Source of the DNA: Jejubacter calystegiae
GTDB lineage: Bacteria; Pseudomonadota; Gammaproteobacteria; Enterobacterales; Enterobacteriaceae
Reading direction: 5' to 3'
DNA length: 64,000 nt
Assembly (NCBI RefSeq): GCF_005671395.1
Contig: NZ_CP040428.1
Coordinates: 5,032,185-5,096,184, forward strand
The stretch's first letter is position 1; every line of letters begins with the position of its first letter. Under the pieces are notes generated by a model. That model made no database searches, was not told where the DNA came from, and was given only the letters and a program-made list of their open reading frames with translations. A program made the position numbers and the translations under genes. Shown piece after piece: positions 1 through 9,626 of the stretch.

Positions 1-1392
<1,392 letters not shown>

Positions 1393-2028
1393 TCACTCCA
1401 GTTGCTGCAGTCGCCCCTGGGGCGTGACCCGCCAGCGGTGCTCGCAGAAGCGCAGCAGCGGGTTATCCTGGCTGCTGTCGCTGTAGCCGCTATAGAGCTG
1501 AAGCGGCACGCCCAGCCGCTGTTCCAGTTGGGCCACCTTTTCGTGGCCCAGGCAGCGCAGGGTCAGCACCTGACCGCCGCAACGCCGGGTCATACGGCTG
1601 GCGATAAGCTTCACCCGGGGCAGCCACGGGCTATCGCCGTAGACCTGCTCCACCAGCGGCTGGGGAGAGCCGGTAATCAGCCAGACATCGGCATCGGCGC
1701 TATCCAGATAGTCATTCAGCCGCTGCTGAACCACCGGAAAAGCGGTGACCCTGCTCCGAAACGCCGCGACAAAATCGGCTTCGAGCTGCCGGAGTCGACG
1801 TTCGCTGCGGCCAAAGGTACAGCCCCACAGCAGCAGACTCATGGGCCAGCGGGTAGCGCGCCCCTGAATCAGCAGCCCCAGCGCCACCACCGGCAGCAGC
1901 GGTATCACCAGTAGCAGGTTCAACGGCTGGCGACGCAGCAGCCAGCGCAGATAACAGCCAAACATATCCTGTTGGTGCAGCGTGCCATCCAGGTCAAAAA
2001 AAACCACCCGACGTCCGTTATCGCTCAA
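1393..2028 (-). CDS. pgpC: Phosphatidylglycerophosphatase C (HAD family)
   Basis: Dephosphorylates phosphatidylglycerophosphate to phosphatidylglycerol in the inner membrane, one of three redundant Pgp enzymes in E. coli (formerly YfhB). The 211-aa protein opens with the HAD nucleophile motif VFFDLDGTL at residues 9-17, has a hydrophobic stretch at about 37-54 and the HAD motif II region LITGSPQPLV near 118-127. The length matches the family. Only three bases separate it from the murP stop codon, so here it looks like the distal gene of a murQ-murP-pgpC-tadA transcript. That linkage to MurNAc genes differs from E. coli K-12, where murQP lies elsewhere. Confidence 0.92.
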   Translation of the reverse strand: MSDNGRRVVFFDLDGTLHQQDMFGCYLRWLLRRQPLNLLLVIPLLPVVALGLLIQGRATRWPMSLLLWGCTFGRSERRLRQLEADFVAAFRSRVTAFPVVQQRLNDYLDSADADVWLITGSPQPLVEQVYGDSPWLPRVKLIASRMTRRCGGQVLTLRCLGHEKVAQLEQRLGVPLQLYSGYSDSSQDNPLLRFCEHRWRVTPQGRLQQLE

Positions 2029-2031
2029 TCG

Positions 2032-3396
2032 TTACTCCTCCGGATCTTTAAAGCCAATCAGCCAGGTAAACAGAAAACCGGCAATCACGGTAATCAGATA
2101 CCCCGCCAGATACAACATCACTTTACCGGAAACCATGGTGAACGCCAGCGGCAGCCCGGAAAGCCCAAAGGTAATGACCGTAGAGACCTTCCAGTAGCTG
2201 ATTAGGGCTCCGCCGACCGCGCCCCCCAGACAGGCGGCCAGGAACGGGCGCCCCAGCGGCAGAGTCACACCGAAAATCAGCGGCTCGCCGATGCCCAGCA
2301 GCCCCACCGGCAGTGCCCCTTTTATCATCTGCTTCAGACGCGCATTGCGGGTTTTCATCAGAACGGCGATGGCCGCCCCCACCTGACCGACACCGGCCAT
2401 AGAGAGGATAGGCAGCAGCGCATTGAAGCCATGCGCCTGTACCAGTTCAACGTGAATAGGAACCAGCCCCTGATGCAGCCCGGTCAGCACCAGCGGCAGG
2501 AAAGCCCCGGACAGAATGGCGCCGACCAGCAGCCCGCCCTTATCGATAGCCAGAGTCGCGCCATGCGCGATAGCATCCGAGATCCAGCCGCCAAGCGGCT
2601 GTAGCGCCACGATAGCCACGGTACCGGCAATCAGCGTGGTCAGCAGCGGGTTGAGAATCAGCTCCAGCGAGCCGGGCAGCCAGCTACGCAGCCGCTTTTC
2701 AATCCAGCACATCAGCGCCACCACCAGCAGCACGGCGATCACCCCGCCGCGCCCGGGCTGCAGATGTTCGCCGAACAGTTCGATCTGCGCCAGCTGCGGA
2801 CTGGAGAGGATCCCGGCCATGACGCCGCCCATCGCCATCGATCCGCCGTAGACCTTCGCAGCGTTAACCCCCACCAGAATATTCATAATGGCGAAAACCG
2901 CGCTGCCAAAGATGCCCATCAGTCCCAGCAAATTCGGGTTTTGCACCGCAAAATCGCCGACGATATCCGGGCGCTTAAGGATATTGACGATGCCGGTAAT
3001 CAGACCCGAAGCGATAAAGGCCGGAATCAGCGGGATAAAGACATTGGCCAACTGGCGCAACGCATCGCTCATCGGTGCCTTATAGCGCGCTTTTGCTTCG
3101 GCTTTGGTACGGGCGGCGGTATCCACCGGCTGCGCCTGAGCGGGGGCGCCGCTCATCAGAGTCTGCATCGACTCCACTACCTGGGCCGCCCGACCGGGGC
3201 CGACGATAAGCTGGTGCTGCTCCCCCTGCTTCACATAGCCGCTGACGCCGGGCAGGCCTTTCAGCTTGTCCAGCGCCAGTTGCGCTTCGTCGCGCACCGT
3301 TAGCCGCACCCGCGTCATACAGTTTTCCAGGCGGACGATATTGCCCTGCCCGCCAACGCCCAGCAAAATCGCCTGAGCCAGCTGTTGTCTGTCCAT
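2032..3396 (-). CDS. murP: PTS N-acetylmuramic acid transporter, EIIBC component
   Basis: 454-aa PTS permease of the glucose/sucrose superfamily that imports MurNAc and delivers it as MurNAc-6-phosphate. The N-terminal EIIB domain (about 1-85) carries the phosphocysteine site NCMTRVRL. The EIIC domain (about 115-450) has roughly ten hydrophobic segments and the GEPLIFGVTLPL signature. There is no EIIA domain, as in E. coli MurP, which uses Crr in trans. The gene lies 24 bp downstream of murQ, the enzyme that processes its product. This neighbour pair is the main reason for calling MurNAc rather than another sugar. Confidence 0.9.
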   Translation of the reverse strand: MDRQQLAQAILLGVGGQGNIVRLENCMTRVRLTVRDEAQLALDKLKGLPGVSGYVKQGEQHQLIVGPGRAAQVVESMQTLMSGAPAQAQPVDTAARTKAEAKARYKAPMSDALRQLANVFIPLIPAFIASGLITGIVNILKRPDIVGDFAVQNPNLLGLMGIFGSAVFAIMNILVGVNAAKVYGGSMAMGGVMAGILSSPQLAQIELFGEHLQPGRGGVIAVLLVVALMCWIEKRLRSWLPGSLELILNPLLTTLIAGTVAIVALQPLGGWISDAIAHGATLAIDKGGLLVGAILSGAFLPLVLTGLHQGLVPIHVELVQAHGFNALLPILSMAGVGQVGAAIAVLMKTRNARLKQMIKGALPVGLLGIGEPLIFGVTLPLGRPFLAACLGGAVGGALISYWKVSTVITFGLSGLPLAFTMVSGKVMLYLAGYLITVIAGFLFTWLIGFKDPEE

Positions 3397-3420
3397 CCCT
3401 GTTTCTCCCTCTGATGATCT

Positions 3421-4314
3421 TTATCCCTGCAACGCGGCGCGCAGATAGCCGCGATGCTCAGCGAGGCGGGCCCTGGCGGTTACCGCATCCAGACCGGCCA
3501 GTTCCATCAGAATGGCGGGCTTCACCTCATAGTCGGTTTGCGCCAGCAGCGCCTCGGCCCGCTCACGCGGCGCGCCGGTGGCTTCCATCAGCATCCGGCA
3601 GGCGCGATCCACCAGCTTGGCATTGGTCGCTTTCATATCCACCATCAGATTCTGAAATACCTTGCCGAATTTCACCATCGCACCGGTGGAGAGCATATTC
3701 AGCACCAGTTTCTGGGCGGTGCCCGACTTAAGGCGGGTGGAGCCGGTCAGCGCCTCTGGCCCCACTACCGGCGAGATAGCGATATCCGCCGCCCGGGCGA
3801 TAGCGGAATCCGGATTGCAGGAAATTGCCACCGTGGTACAACCGCAACTACGCGCATAAGCCAGACCGCCCAGCACATAGGGAGTGCGCCCGGAAGCGGC
3901 CAGCCCCACCACCAGATCCCGCGCTTCCAGATTGATCTCACGCAGATCCTGTTCGCCAAACTGCGGATTATCCTCTGCCCCTTCCACCGCCTTGAGCAGC
4001 GCCCCCGGTCCCCCGGCGATCAGGCCCACCACCAGATCGTGAGATACCCCAAAGGTAGGCGGACACTCGGCAGCATCCAGTATTCCCAAACGACCGCTGG
4101 TACCGGCACCCATATAGATAATTCGCCCCCCCGCCAGCAGCGCAACGGCCGCGGCATCCACCGCCTGCGCCACCTGCGGCAGCGTGGCTTTTACCGCTTG
4201 CGCCACCGTGGCATCCTGTTGATTAAATCGGGTGACCATCTCCAGCGTGGAGAGTGCGTCCAGATCCATTGTTTCAGGATTACGTGATTCAGAAACCAGT
4301 GCGCCAAGATTCAT
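3421..4314 (-). CDS. murQ: N-acetylmuramic acid 6-phosphate etherase
   Basis: Cleaves the D-lactyl ether of MurNAc-6-P to give GlcNAc-6-P and D-lactate, a step of murein recycling and external MurNAc use. The 297-aa sequence contains the double SIS sugar-phosphate fold: the phosphate-binding segment [21 protein letters not shown] at about 70-90 and the [20 protein letters not shown] block at about 190-210, both highly conserved in MurQ. The start ATG at 4314 follows a GAGAGG ribosome binding site. It is the first gene of the murQP unit and is divergent from the regulator yfhH; the 130-bp space between them carries two matched 13-bp near-palindromes. Confidence 0.94.
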   Translation of the reverse strand: MNLGALVSESRNPETMDLDALSTLEMVTRFNQQDATVAQAVKATLPQVAQAVDAAAVALLAGGRIIYMGAGTSGRLGILDAAECPPTFGVSHDLVVGLIAGGPGALLKAVEGAEDNPQFGEQDLREINLEARDLVVGLAASGRTPYVLGGLAYARSCGCTTVAISCNPDSAIARAADIAISPVVGPEALTGSTRLKSGTAQKLVLNMLSTGAMVKFGKVFQNLMVDMKATNAKLVDRACRMLMEATGAPRERAEALLAQTDYEVKPAILMELAGLDAVTARARLAEHRGYLRAALQG

Positions 4315-4326
4315 TATGCCTCTCTT

Positions 4327-4372
4327 GAATATTTAATTCATAAAACTGAGTCTATAATGGAATATAAAATTC
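4327..4372. promoter_or_regulatory. Paired 13-bp operator candidates between murQ and yfhH
   Basis: Two copies of the near-palindrome GAATATNNAATTC occur at 4327-4339 (inner bases TT) and 4360-4372 (inner bases AA). Their spacing is 33 bp, about three helical turns. They lie 13 to 58 bp upstream of murQ and upstream of the divergent regulator. RpiR/MurR-type repressors are known to bind inverted repeats in divergent control regions, so these are reasonable sites for YfhH. A TATAAT sits at 4353-4358 on the plus strand just before the second copy. The function is inferred from position and symmetry only. Confidence 0.5.
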
Positions 4373-4444
4373 TTAATCGCGAGCGATAATTGTGATAATT
4401 TCCGGTAACGATCACAGACTGACCACCGACGTTGAGGAAGAGAT

Positions 4445-5293
4445 GTGAACTGCCTGACAGTTATCCGCCAGCGCTATCCCCTGCTGGCCCAGAGCGACAA
4501 GCGCCTTGCGGACTACCTGCTGGAAAAGCCGGATCGGGCCCGCCATCTTAGCTCGCAACAGTTGGCGGCAGAGGCTGGCGTCAGTCAGTCCAGCGTGGTG
4601 AAGTTCGCCCAGAAGCTCGGTTACAAGGGCTTTCCCTCATTAAAACTGGCCCTGAGCGACGCCCTGGCAAACCCGATTTCCACGGACCCGGTGCTGGTAC
4701 ACAACGATATTTATGGCAACGATCCGCTGCGCAGCGTGGGGGAAAAGCTGATTCGGGAAAATATGGCGGCGATGAACGCCACCCTGGAGATCAACAGTGA
4801 ACAGATGCTGGCGCACGGCGTAGAGATGCTCTACGGCGCACGGCGCATTATGCTGGTGGGAATTGGCGCCTCCGGACTGGTGGCGAAGAATCTGGCGTGG
4901 AAGTTAATGAAGATTGGGTTGAATGCAGTGGCGGAGCAGGATATGCACGCCCTGCTGGCGACGGTACAGGCGATGAGCGCACAGGATTTGCTGGTCGCGA
5001 TCTCTTACTCCGGCGAACGCCGCGAAATCAATCTGGCGGCCGAAGAGGCCAGGCGCGTGGGCATGCCGGTGCTGGCGATCACCGGCTTCGCCCCCAATAG
5101 CCTGCATCAGCACGCCAGTCACAACCTGTTTACCCTTGCCGAAGAACAGGCCACCCGCAGCGCGGCTATCTCTTCCACCAGCGCGCAGGGGCTGCTCACC
5201 GATCTGCTGTTTATGGGGCTGATCCAGAAAGATCTGGAGCACGCCCCGGTGCTTATCCGACAGAGCGAGGCGCTGGTGAAGAGGTTGGTGTAG
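4445..5293 (+). CDS. yfhH: RpiR/MurR-family transcriptional regulator YfhH
   Basis: 282-aa regulator with an N-terminal HTH_6 domain (about 1-77; segment AAEAGVSQSSVVKFAQKLGY is the recognition region) and a C-terminal SIS sugar-phosphate sensing domain (about 120-260; VGIGASGLVAKN). It matches E. coli YfhH in length and along most of its sequence. In E. coli yfhH sits between pgpC and yfhL without murQP. Here it is divergent from murQP, so control of MurNAc-6-P catabolism by this protein is a natural inference, as for MurR. It ends at the left border of the accessory island. An imperfect hairpin without a T-tract follows at about 5309-5337. Confidence 0.88.
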   Translation: MNCLTVIRQRYPLLAQSDKRLADYLLEKPDRARHLSSQQLAAEAGVSQSSVVKFAQKLGYKGFPSLKLALSDALANPISTDPVLVHNDIYGNDPLRSVGEKLIRENMAAMNATLEINSEQMLAHGVEMLYGARRIMLVGIGASGLVAKNLAWKLMKIGLNAVAEQDMHALLATVQAMSAQDLLVAISYSGERREINLAAEEARRVGMPVLAITGFAPNSLHQHASHNLFTLAEEQATRSAAISSTSAQGLLTDLLFMGLIQKDLEHAPVLIRQSEALVKRLV

Positions 5294-5393
5294 GGAAAAC
5301 AACCTGCCTGCCACCATAGAACATCAGGTGGGAGGCTGGGGCCACTCCATATCCGGTGCCTTACTGGTATCCACCCGATTTAGTAATGTAAGT

Positions 5394-6602
5394 ATCCCGC
5401 ATAATCGAACCATTCACATTTAGAGATCTTCCGGCATACTCAATTCTGCCAACGAAGGAGATCGTTATGCGTAAAGCCCGTTTTACTGAGCATCAGATCA
5501 TCGCTGTGATTAAGTCGGTTGAAGCCGGACGAAATGTTAAGGATGTCTGCCGCGAGGCCGGTATCTCTGAAGCGACCTACTACAATTGGAAATCTAAATA
5601 CGGTGGTATGGAAGCCTCTGATATTAAAAAGATAAAGGATCTTGAGGACGAGAACAGGCGTCTCAAACAGATGTTTGCTGACATCAGCCTTGAGAACCGG
5701 GCATTGAAAGACGTTATCGAAAAAAAAGCTTTGAAACCAGCCTTTAAGCGTGAGCTGGTCACTCATCTGATAACGACGTTCGGGCTTAGTATCCGTCAGG
5801 CCTGTCGGAGCCTGAACCTGAGTAGAACGGTTTATCATTATCGTCCGAATACTACGCGTGACGAGCCTGCTATTTCTGCACTGCAGGCTGCCGCTGAACG
5901 GTATCCACGATATGGTTTTCCAAAGTTGTTTCAGATTCTGCGACGGTAGGGATACCCGTGGAATCACAAAAGGGTCCACCGTATTTACTGTCTGCTGAAG
6001 CTGAATTTTCGTCGTAAAGGCAAGCAGCGTCTGCCGGTACGTAATCCATCACCGCTTGCTACGCCTGAAGCGTTAAACCAAAGCTGGTCTGTTGACTTCA
6101 TGCATGACGCCCTGATTTGCGGTCGTCGTTTTCGTACGTTCAACGTCGTTGATGATTTTAATCGCGAGGCGTTGTCGATCGAAATAGATCTTAATTTGCC
6201 AGCTCAGCGAGTGGTTCGTGTCCTCGACAGGATCGCAGCAAACCGGGGATATCCCGTAATGCTTCGCATGGATAATGGTCCGGAATTTATCTCGCTGGCA
6301 CTGGCTGAATGGGCAGAGAAACATACAGTAAAACTGGAATTTATCCAACCGGATAAACCGACACAGAACGCATTCATTGAACGCTTTAACAGAACATATC
6401 GCACAGAAATACTCGACTTTTATCTGTTCAGAACGCTGAATGAAGTGCGTGAAATGACGGAACAATGGCTGGCTGAATATAACTGTGAACGCCCGCATGA
6501 ATCACTGAACAACCTGACGCCGGAGGAATATCGTCAACAACATTACCAGCCCGGGATCTCAAAAAGTGTATGGAACTAAAGCGGGTCTATTTACAGCGGG
6601 AT
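5394..6602 (+). mobile_element. IS3-family insertion sequence, inactivated
   Basis: About 1.2 kb. The ends are placed on a short terminal inverted repeat, ATCCCGC at 5394-5400 against GCGGGAT at 6596-6602, with further imperfect similarity inward. The transposase is an IS3-family OrfA/OrfB pair. An 8-bp direct repeat TTTAGTAA lies just outside the two ends (5379-5386 and 6608-6615); this is longer than the 3-5 bp duplication typical of IS3 elements, so either the true ends are slightly further out or the repeat is chance. The element marks the left side of the accessory island after yfhH. Confidence 0.75.
5467..6579 (+). pseudogene. IS3-family transposase (fused OrfAB) with an amber stop
   Basis: One reading frame runs from 5467 to 6579 except for a TAG at 5947-5949. 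The N-terminal part is the OrfA HTH (FTEHQIIAVIKSVEAGR, then REAGISEATYYNWKSKYGG) and a coiled coil. The C-terminal part is an rve integrase core with the DDE residues in SVDFMHD, MRMDNGPEF and NAFIERFNR. In relatives OrfB is reached by -1 frameshifting on an A-rich slip site. Here the run is eight A at 5719-5726, which places OrfA and OrfB in the same frame. The TAG lies where relatives have Gln before GYPWNHKRVHR, consistent with a CAG to TAG change. The element is therefore presumably immobile unless complemented or suppressed. Confidence 0.85.
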
Positions 6603-6651
6603 GGTTTTTTAGTAACAGAGGTTATATATTTTATACATGTAGTGAGAATAA

Positions 6652-6692
6652 TACCACCAACCTTACTGTTTGAAACAGAAGTGTTGGTGGTA
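6652..6692 (-). terminator. Hairpin downstream of the DUF3472-type gene
   Basis: TACCACCAAC at 6652-6661 pairs perfectly with GTTGGTGGTA at 6683-6692, 17 bp before the stop codon region of the minus-strand gene that ends at 6709. There is no uninterrupted T-tract after it in the minus direction (ATTATTCTC), so it is a likely 3' stabilising or weak terminator hairpin rather than a canonical intrinsic terminator. Confidence 0.45.
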
Positions 6693-6708
6693 TTAAGGGG
6701 AAGCAATC

Positions 6709-7734
6709 TTAGACAGGGTTTATAACTTTCCAGCTGCTACCATCAGACATATACATTATGTGCTGACCCTTGTTTACCTTCATAATAGAACCATTTACAT
6801 GAATTGATGAACTGTAACCAGCTCGATGGTCCACAAATATTGATTTCCATTTTAGCTTGTTAGGCTCCGGGAAATAGATGTTTGGTGCCCAATGACCATC
6901 CTGAGAGCGAATAGCTACCAAGTCGACTTTGTTCAAAGCGTTAGATATGGTCTCTGCGGTCAAGTCGTTCTCGTTGACAATCGATACGATAGATGCATTT
7001 GGGGAGGCCATTGCACGAAGATTGCTTATGGTATTGATGCATGCATCACCATTACATGCAGATTTTACCACATAAGGATCATTGCAATTTCCATAAGTAT
7101 AGGAACTCTGCCCTGCCTTTGTTTTGTCATCGCCTATTGGGTTCAGAAAGATTGAGCTTTGAGCACCCATCACATAACAGGAGGAGAGCTGACCATTCCC
7201 CTGGGAATACTCTTCAACAAAACCGGAAGATGAGTATAGCTTACCGAATGTATCTGGAATTTCGATAACGCCAACCGTTGTAGCTGTGCCATCCATCAGA
7301 TCGGTCACTACCCCTGTAACCAGGTTTCCATTTCTGGAAACATCTAATTTGTACTGATGCCCAGTTTTCCACGGCACAACAATCTGGCATTGTACTCCAG
7401 AACCTTCGCTATTGAAGTAACTACACACACCACTCTTCCATCCTTTTGCCTTCCAGATAGAGTAATTAAAGGCATGAACTCCATCACCTCTGTTTTGTAA
7501 ACCAATATACCCACCATCTCCATTTTTAAAATGAAACTGATTTGCCCAGAAGTATTTGGAGTCTGTTCCTCCATCGTTGCTTACCTGCTGAAAGAAAGAT
7601 AATTTATTAAATTCTGAGTTGGCAGGCCATGAATGATTTACCGAAACAATCCCACCGGCTAAAACCGCATGACTTAAGGGGCTAAACAGAAATAACAACG
7701 GGACTAACAAATTTTTTTTGATTCCATAGTTCAT
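6709..7734 (-). CDS. Secreted DUF3472-like protein of unknown function
   Basis: 341 aa. It begins with a signal peptide (NLLVPLLFLFSPLSHA, cleavage near residue 23), so export by Sec is likely. Residues about 25-190 resemble DUF3472-type beta-sandwich domains (GGYIGLQNRGDG, AFNYSIW, a ruler of Gly and aromatic residues). Residues about 235-341 form a separate module with GHWAPNIYFPEP and a final SSWKVI, which faintly recalls C-terminal repeats of secreted Vibrio and enteric mucin-active proteins; I cannot confirm that. There are six Cys, five of them in short loops. The gene and its 5' region are AT-rich compared with the flanking core, suggesting horizontal origin. Substrate and role are unknown. 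Confidence 0.6.
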   Translation of the reverse strand: MNYGIKKNLLVPLLFLFSPLSHAVLAGGIVSVNHSWPANSEFNKLSFFQQVSNDGGTDSKYFWANQFHFKNGDGGYIGLQNRGDGVHAFNYSIWKAKGWKSGVCSYFNSEGSGVQCQIVVPWKTGHQYKLDVSRNGNLVTGVVTDLMDGTATTVGVIEIPDTFGKLYSSSGFVEEYSQGNGQLSSCYVMGAQSSIFLNPIGDDKTKAGQSSYTYGNCNDPYVVKSACNGDACINTISNLRAMASPNASIVSIVNENDLTAETISNALNKVDLVAIRSQDGHWAPNIYFPEPNKLKWKSIFVDHRAGYSSSIHVNGSIMKVNKGQHIMYMSDGSSWKVINPV

Positions 7735-7899
7735 AATTTAATTCCTTATTTAAATTCAATAAAATTAGATTTATACCCGCCAAGATAAGAATTCTGGCTT
7801 AATTAAATAATAGCAATATTAATTGATAATTAACGTTAAGGATTGTTCTGTAAGCAACTACACAACCTATATGAAGAACATCAAAGTTTGTTGGCTATT
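7735..7899. other. AT-rich 5' region of the DUF3472-type gene
   Basis: About 165 bp of very AT-rich sequence between the secreted-protein gene and the broken phage sheath gene. It must hold the promoter of the minus-strand gene; several TATAAT-like strings are possible and I cannot choose among them. No gene is visible. Its base composition suggests an H-NS target, by inference. Confidence 0.5.
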
Positions 7900-8353
7900 T
7901 TATGATGACATGAGAGAAATTGTGGGTGCCGTCAAATCATAGATTCGCCTAAACGCTGCCGCTGCCATAACCTCGTCATCGCTGAGTTCGCTATCGGCGA
8001 TTGTGACGCCATGCCAGTCACCAGAAGCGCCGGACAACGCTCTCAGACAGTCAGAGATGCTCTCTTTCCCTTTACCTTCGACAGGCTACACGCCTGCGGT
8101 CTGGATCAGGCCCAGCAGTACAGACAGATCGCCGCCCTCCTCTGCGGCCGTTGCATAACCAACCTGGTGAGTCGGTGCCAAAATCAGCGCTCACCCCGGA
8201 GATATCCGAATAGGCGCGCAGTCGTTCACGGCCATCAATAACTTCACTTCCTCCCACAATCAGCAGCGAGCCGAAATTGCGTGCCTGCGCTGCACGCGCA
8301 GCCATGTTCACGGTGACATTCACCACATCAGAAACAGGTAACCCCTGTGACAT
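7900..8353 (-). pseudogene. Contractile tail sheath-like (DUF3383) gene, deleted and broken
   Basis: The first ~60 codons from ATG at 8353 match the N-terminus of DUF3383 tail-sheath-like proteins ([26 protein letters not shown]). After FGTDSP the frame changes, and the sequence from about 8170 downward resumes in another frame as [21 protein letters not shown], a middle segment of the same family. A TAG stop follows, then [19 protein letters not shown] and DWHGVTIADSELSDDE. Coding similarity ends near 7920 with an in-frame TAA at 7900-7902. So the gene carries an internal deletion with frameshift, a nonsense codon and loss of the 3' half. All further tail genes expected downstream are missing. 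Confidence 0.75.
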
Positions 8354-8356
8354 ACT

Positions 8357-8899
8357 CTATTCTCCTGTAAAGAAAGTGACGGGAGCCTGGGTCAGCGCCA
8401 TAACGCCGTACTCACGGGCCACCGTCCGGTAAAGGCGCAGCGTCACGTCGTAACGCTTTACCCATTGGTTATTTATCTGCTGCGAACTGCCGGTCAGGGC
8501 GCCGTGGCCGCCAAAGGCGAAACCCAGCCCCCGTAGTTCGTCCTGGTTCTGGCTGACCAGCAGGCCATCCAGAAATCGGGTGCCGATGCTCTGGCCGTTG
8601 GGGCCGAAAAAAGAGAGCGAGCAGGTCAGGGTTTCATCCCGTTGCTGGGTCACTTGCTCTTCCCCCTGCCGGGAGAAGGCGGCGCTGGTGGCGCGAGCGA
8701 TTTCGCTTACCGCGTATTCGCACCAGTTATCCCCCTGGGGTGCCGCCTCCTCCTCTTCCCGCCTGACAATGACCGCGCCCGGCGCCAGCGCTGCTACGCC
8801 GACAATCCAGTCGGCCAGTAGCGCATCCAGCGCGGCATCGTATTCGGGCTCTTCTGACCGGGGCGTCAGCCATCCCGGCGTATTACTGCTGTTGCTCAC
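8357..8899 (-). CDS. Phage neck/tail-terminator-like protein (LIC_12616 type)
   Basis: 180 aa. The frame stays open further upstream, but I choose the GTG at 8899 because a strong GGAGGAGA site lies just before it and the upstream extension would run through an intrinsic terminator. The product resembles the LIC_12616/neck-terminator proteins that precede the sheath gene in contractile-tail phages and tailocins. It is three bases from the sheath gene start, the standard order. No enzymatic motif is seen; a structural role at the tail-tube end is inferred from family and position. With the sheath gene destroyed it should be non-functional. Confidence 0.6.
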   Translation of the reverse strand: MSNSSNTPGWLTPRSEEPEYDAALDALLADWIVGVAALAPGAVIVRREEEEAAPQGDNWCEYAVSEIARATSAAFSRQGEEQVTQQRDETLTCSLSFFGPNGQSIGTRFLDGLLVSQNQDELRGLGFAFGGHGALTGSSQQINNQWVKRYDVTLRLYRTVAREYGVMALTQAPVTFFTGE

Positions 8900-8936
8900 A
8901 TCTCCTCCCCGGCGCCCTGCACCGATGCGTGCCCCA

Positions 8937-8966
8937 TAAAAAAGGCCCCGAATCATCGGGGCCCTG
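8937..8966 (-). terminator. Intrinsic terminator between lysis and tail modules
   Basis: On the minus strand GGGCCCCGATGATTCGGGGCC is followed by six T. It stands between Rz/Rz1 and the neck-type gene, in the leader of the latter. In Q-controlled late operons such a terminator is read through only by an antiterminated polymerase. Confidence 0.8.
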
Positions 8967-9020
8967 GTTTGAGGACAAAGAGGAAAAAACGTGGTTTTTC
9001 CCCTTTGTGGATATCGGTCG

Positions 9021-9083
9021 AAAATCAATGAATTGATTTTCCTTGTTTATTTTTCAGTGGCTTCTGGCCGAACAAGTTCGGCA
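9021..9083. promoter_or_regulatory. Two perfect palindromes downstream of Rz/Rz1
   Basis: A 22-bp perfect palindrome (GAAAATCAAT-GA-ATTGATTTTC, about 9020-9041) and a 16-bp one (GCCGAAC-AA-GTTCGGC, about 9068-9083) lie in the 220-bp space between the Rz stop and the neck-type gene. Neither has a T-tract in the minus direction. They could be operators or RNA stem-loops; no gene fits here. Confidence 0.5.
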
Positions 9084-9122
9084 CGGGTTTGCCATCGTGT
9101 CCTGCCTGGTGGCGATAAGCGG

Positions 9123-9626
9123 TTACGGTTGGCTATCAGTCATGGCCTGCCAGACCTGCTGGCAGGCCATGCCGGCTGCGCGTCGCCGGTCAGCCTCTGC
9201 TGCCAGCTGTCGATTGCGCTCGACAGATTCCGCGAGCAGCCCGGTGAGCAGAACCACGGAACCGTCGGCTGTCGGGCCGCCTCCGGAAGCGGCGGCAGTT
9301 GTGCGCGACTGGCGCAGTCGTTCGAGCTCGCGCCGCAGCCGCTCAGCGCCAGCGCGAGCAGCAGCGGCATCGTCCTGTAACGCGGAAAGTTGCTGTTGTG
9401 CATGTTGGGTGACCTGTTCAATTTCACGACGCCGACGCGCCTCCAGCGCGCTAATCTGCGCCTGATGACGGGCTGCTTCCCGGGCGTCTGCGGCGTCGCG
9501 CTGACTCCAGCGCGCCTGCCATCGGTTATCCGCCGTACTTTTACCCGCCAGATAACCGGCACCGCATAGCAGAGCCAGTAGCAGACAGCCCCCCGCCAGT
9601 CGCCAGGATGTCAAAATAGCTGCCAT
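9123..9626 (-). CDS. Rz-like inner-membrane spanin
   Basis: 167-aa lysis protein with one N-terminal transmembrane segment (about residues 9-27, LAGGCLLLALLCGAGYLAG) and a long periplasmic alpha-helical coiled coil of Ala, Glu, Arg and Gln (about 35-110), the i-spanin plan (DUF2514-like). Spanins fuse inner and outer membranes in the last step of phage lysis. The start overlaps the holin stop (ATGA type), so translation is coupled. The outer partner Rz1 is encoded entirely inside this gene in another frame. Confidence 0.82.
   Translation of the reverse strand: MAAILTSWRLAGGCLLLALLCGAGYLAGKSTADNRWQARWSQRDAADAREAARHQAQISALEARRRREIEQVTQHAQQQLSALQDDAAAARAGAERLRRELERLRQSRTTAAASGGGPTADGSVVLLTGLLAESVERNRQLAAEADRRRAAGMACQQVWQAMTDSQP
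9140..9403 (-). CDS. Rz1-like outer-membrane lipoprotein spanin, nested in Rz
   Basis: 87 aa, read in a different frame wholly within the Rz gene. From ATG at 9403 it has a lipoprotein signal: MPLLLALALSGCG, with the lipobox Leu-Ser-Gly-Cys. The mature part is short and includes a Pro-rich stretch (LPPLPEAARQPTVP), as in known Rz1 proteins. The open frame extends upstream to 9562 without any signal sequence, so the internal ATG is preferred; a second ATG lies 11 codons on. The Rz/Rz1 nested arrangement is a hallmark of lambdoid-type lysis cassettes. Confidence 0.75.
   Translation of the reverse strand: MHNSNFPRYRTMPLLLALALSGCGASSNDCASRAQLPPLPEAARQPTVPWFCSPGCSRNLSSAIDSWQQRLTGDAQPAWPASRSGRP

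Noticed and set aside
8900-9028. 43-codon N-terminal extension of the neck-type gene
   Set aside because: It would be translated from the stem of an intrinsic terminator and has no family similarity; GTG at 8899 has a strong ribosome site.
9404-9562. Longer Rz1 frame starting upstream of 9403
   Set aside because: The extra residues are basic and lack a signal; the lipoprotein signal begins at the internal ATG.
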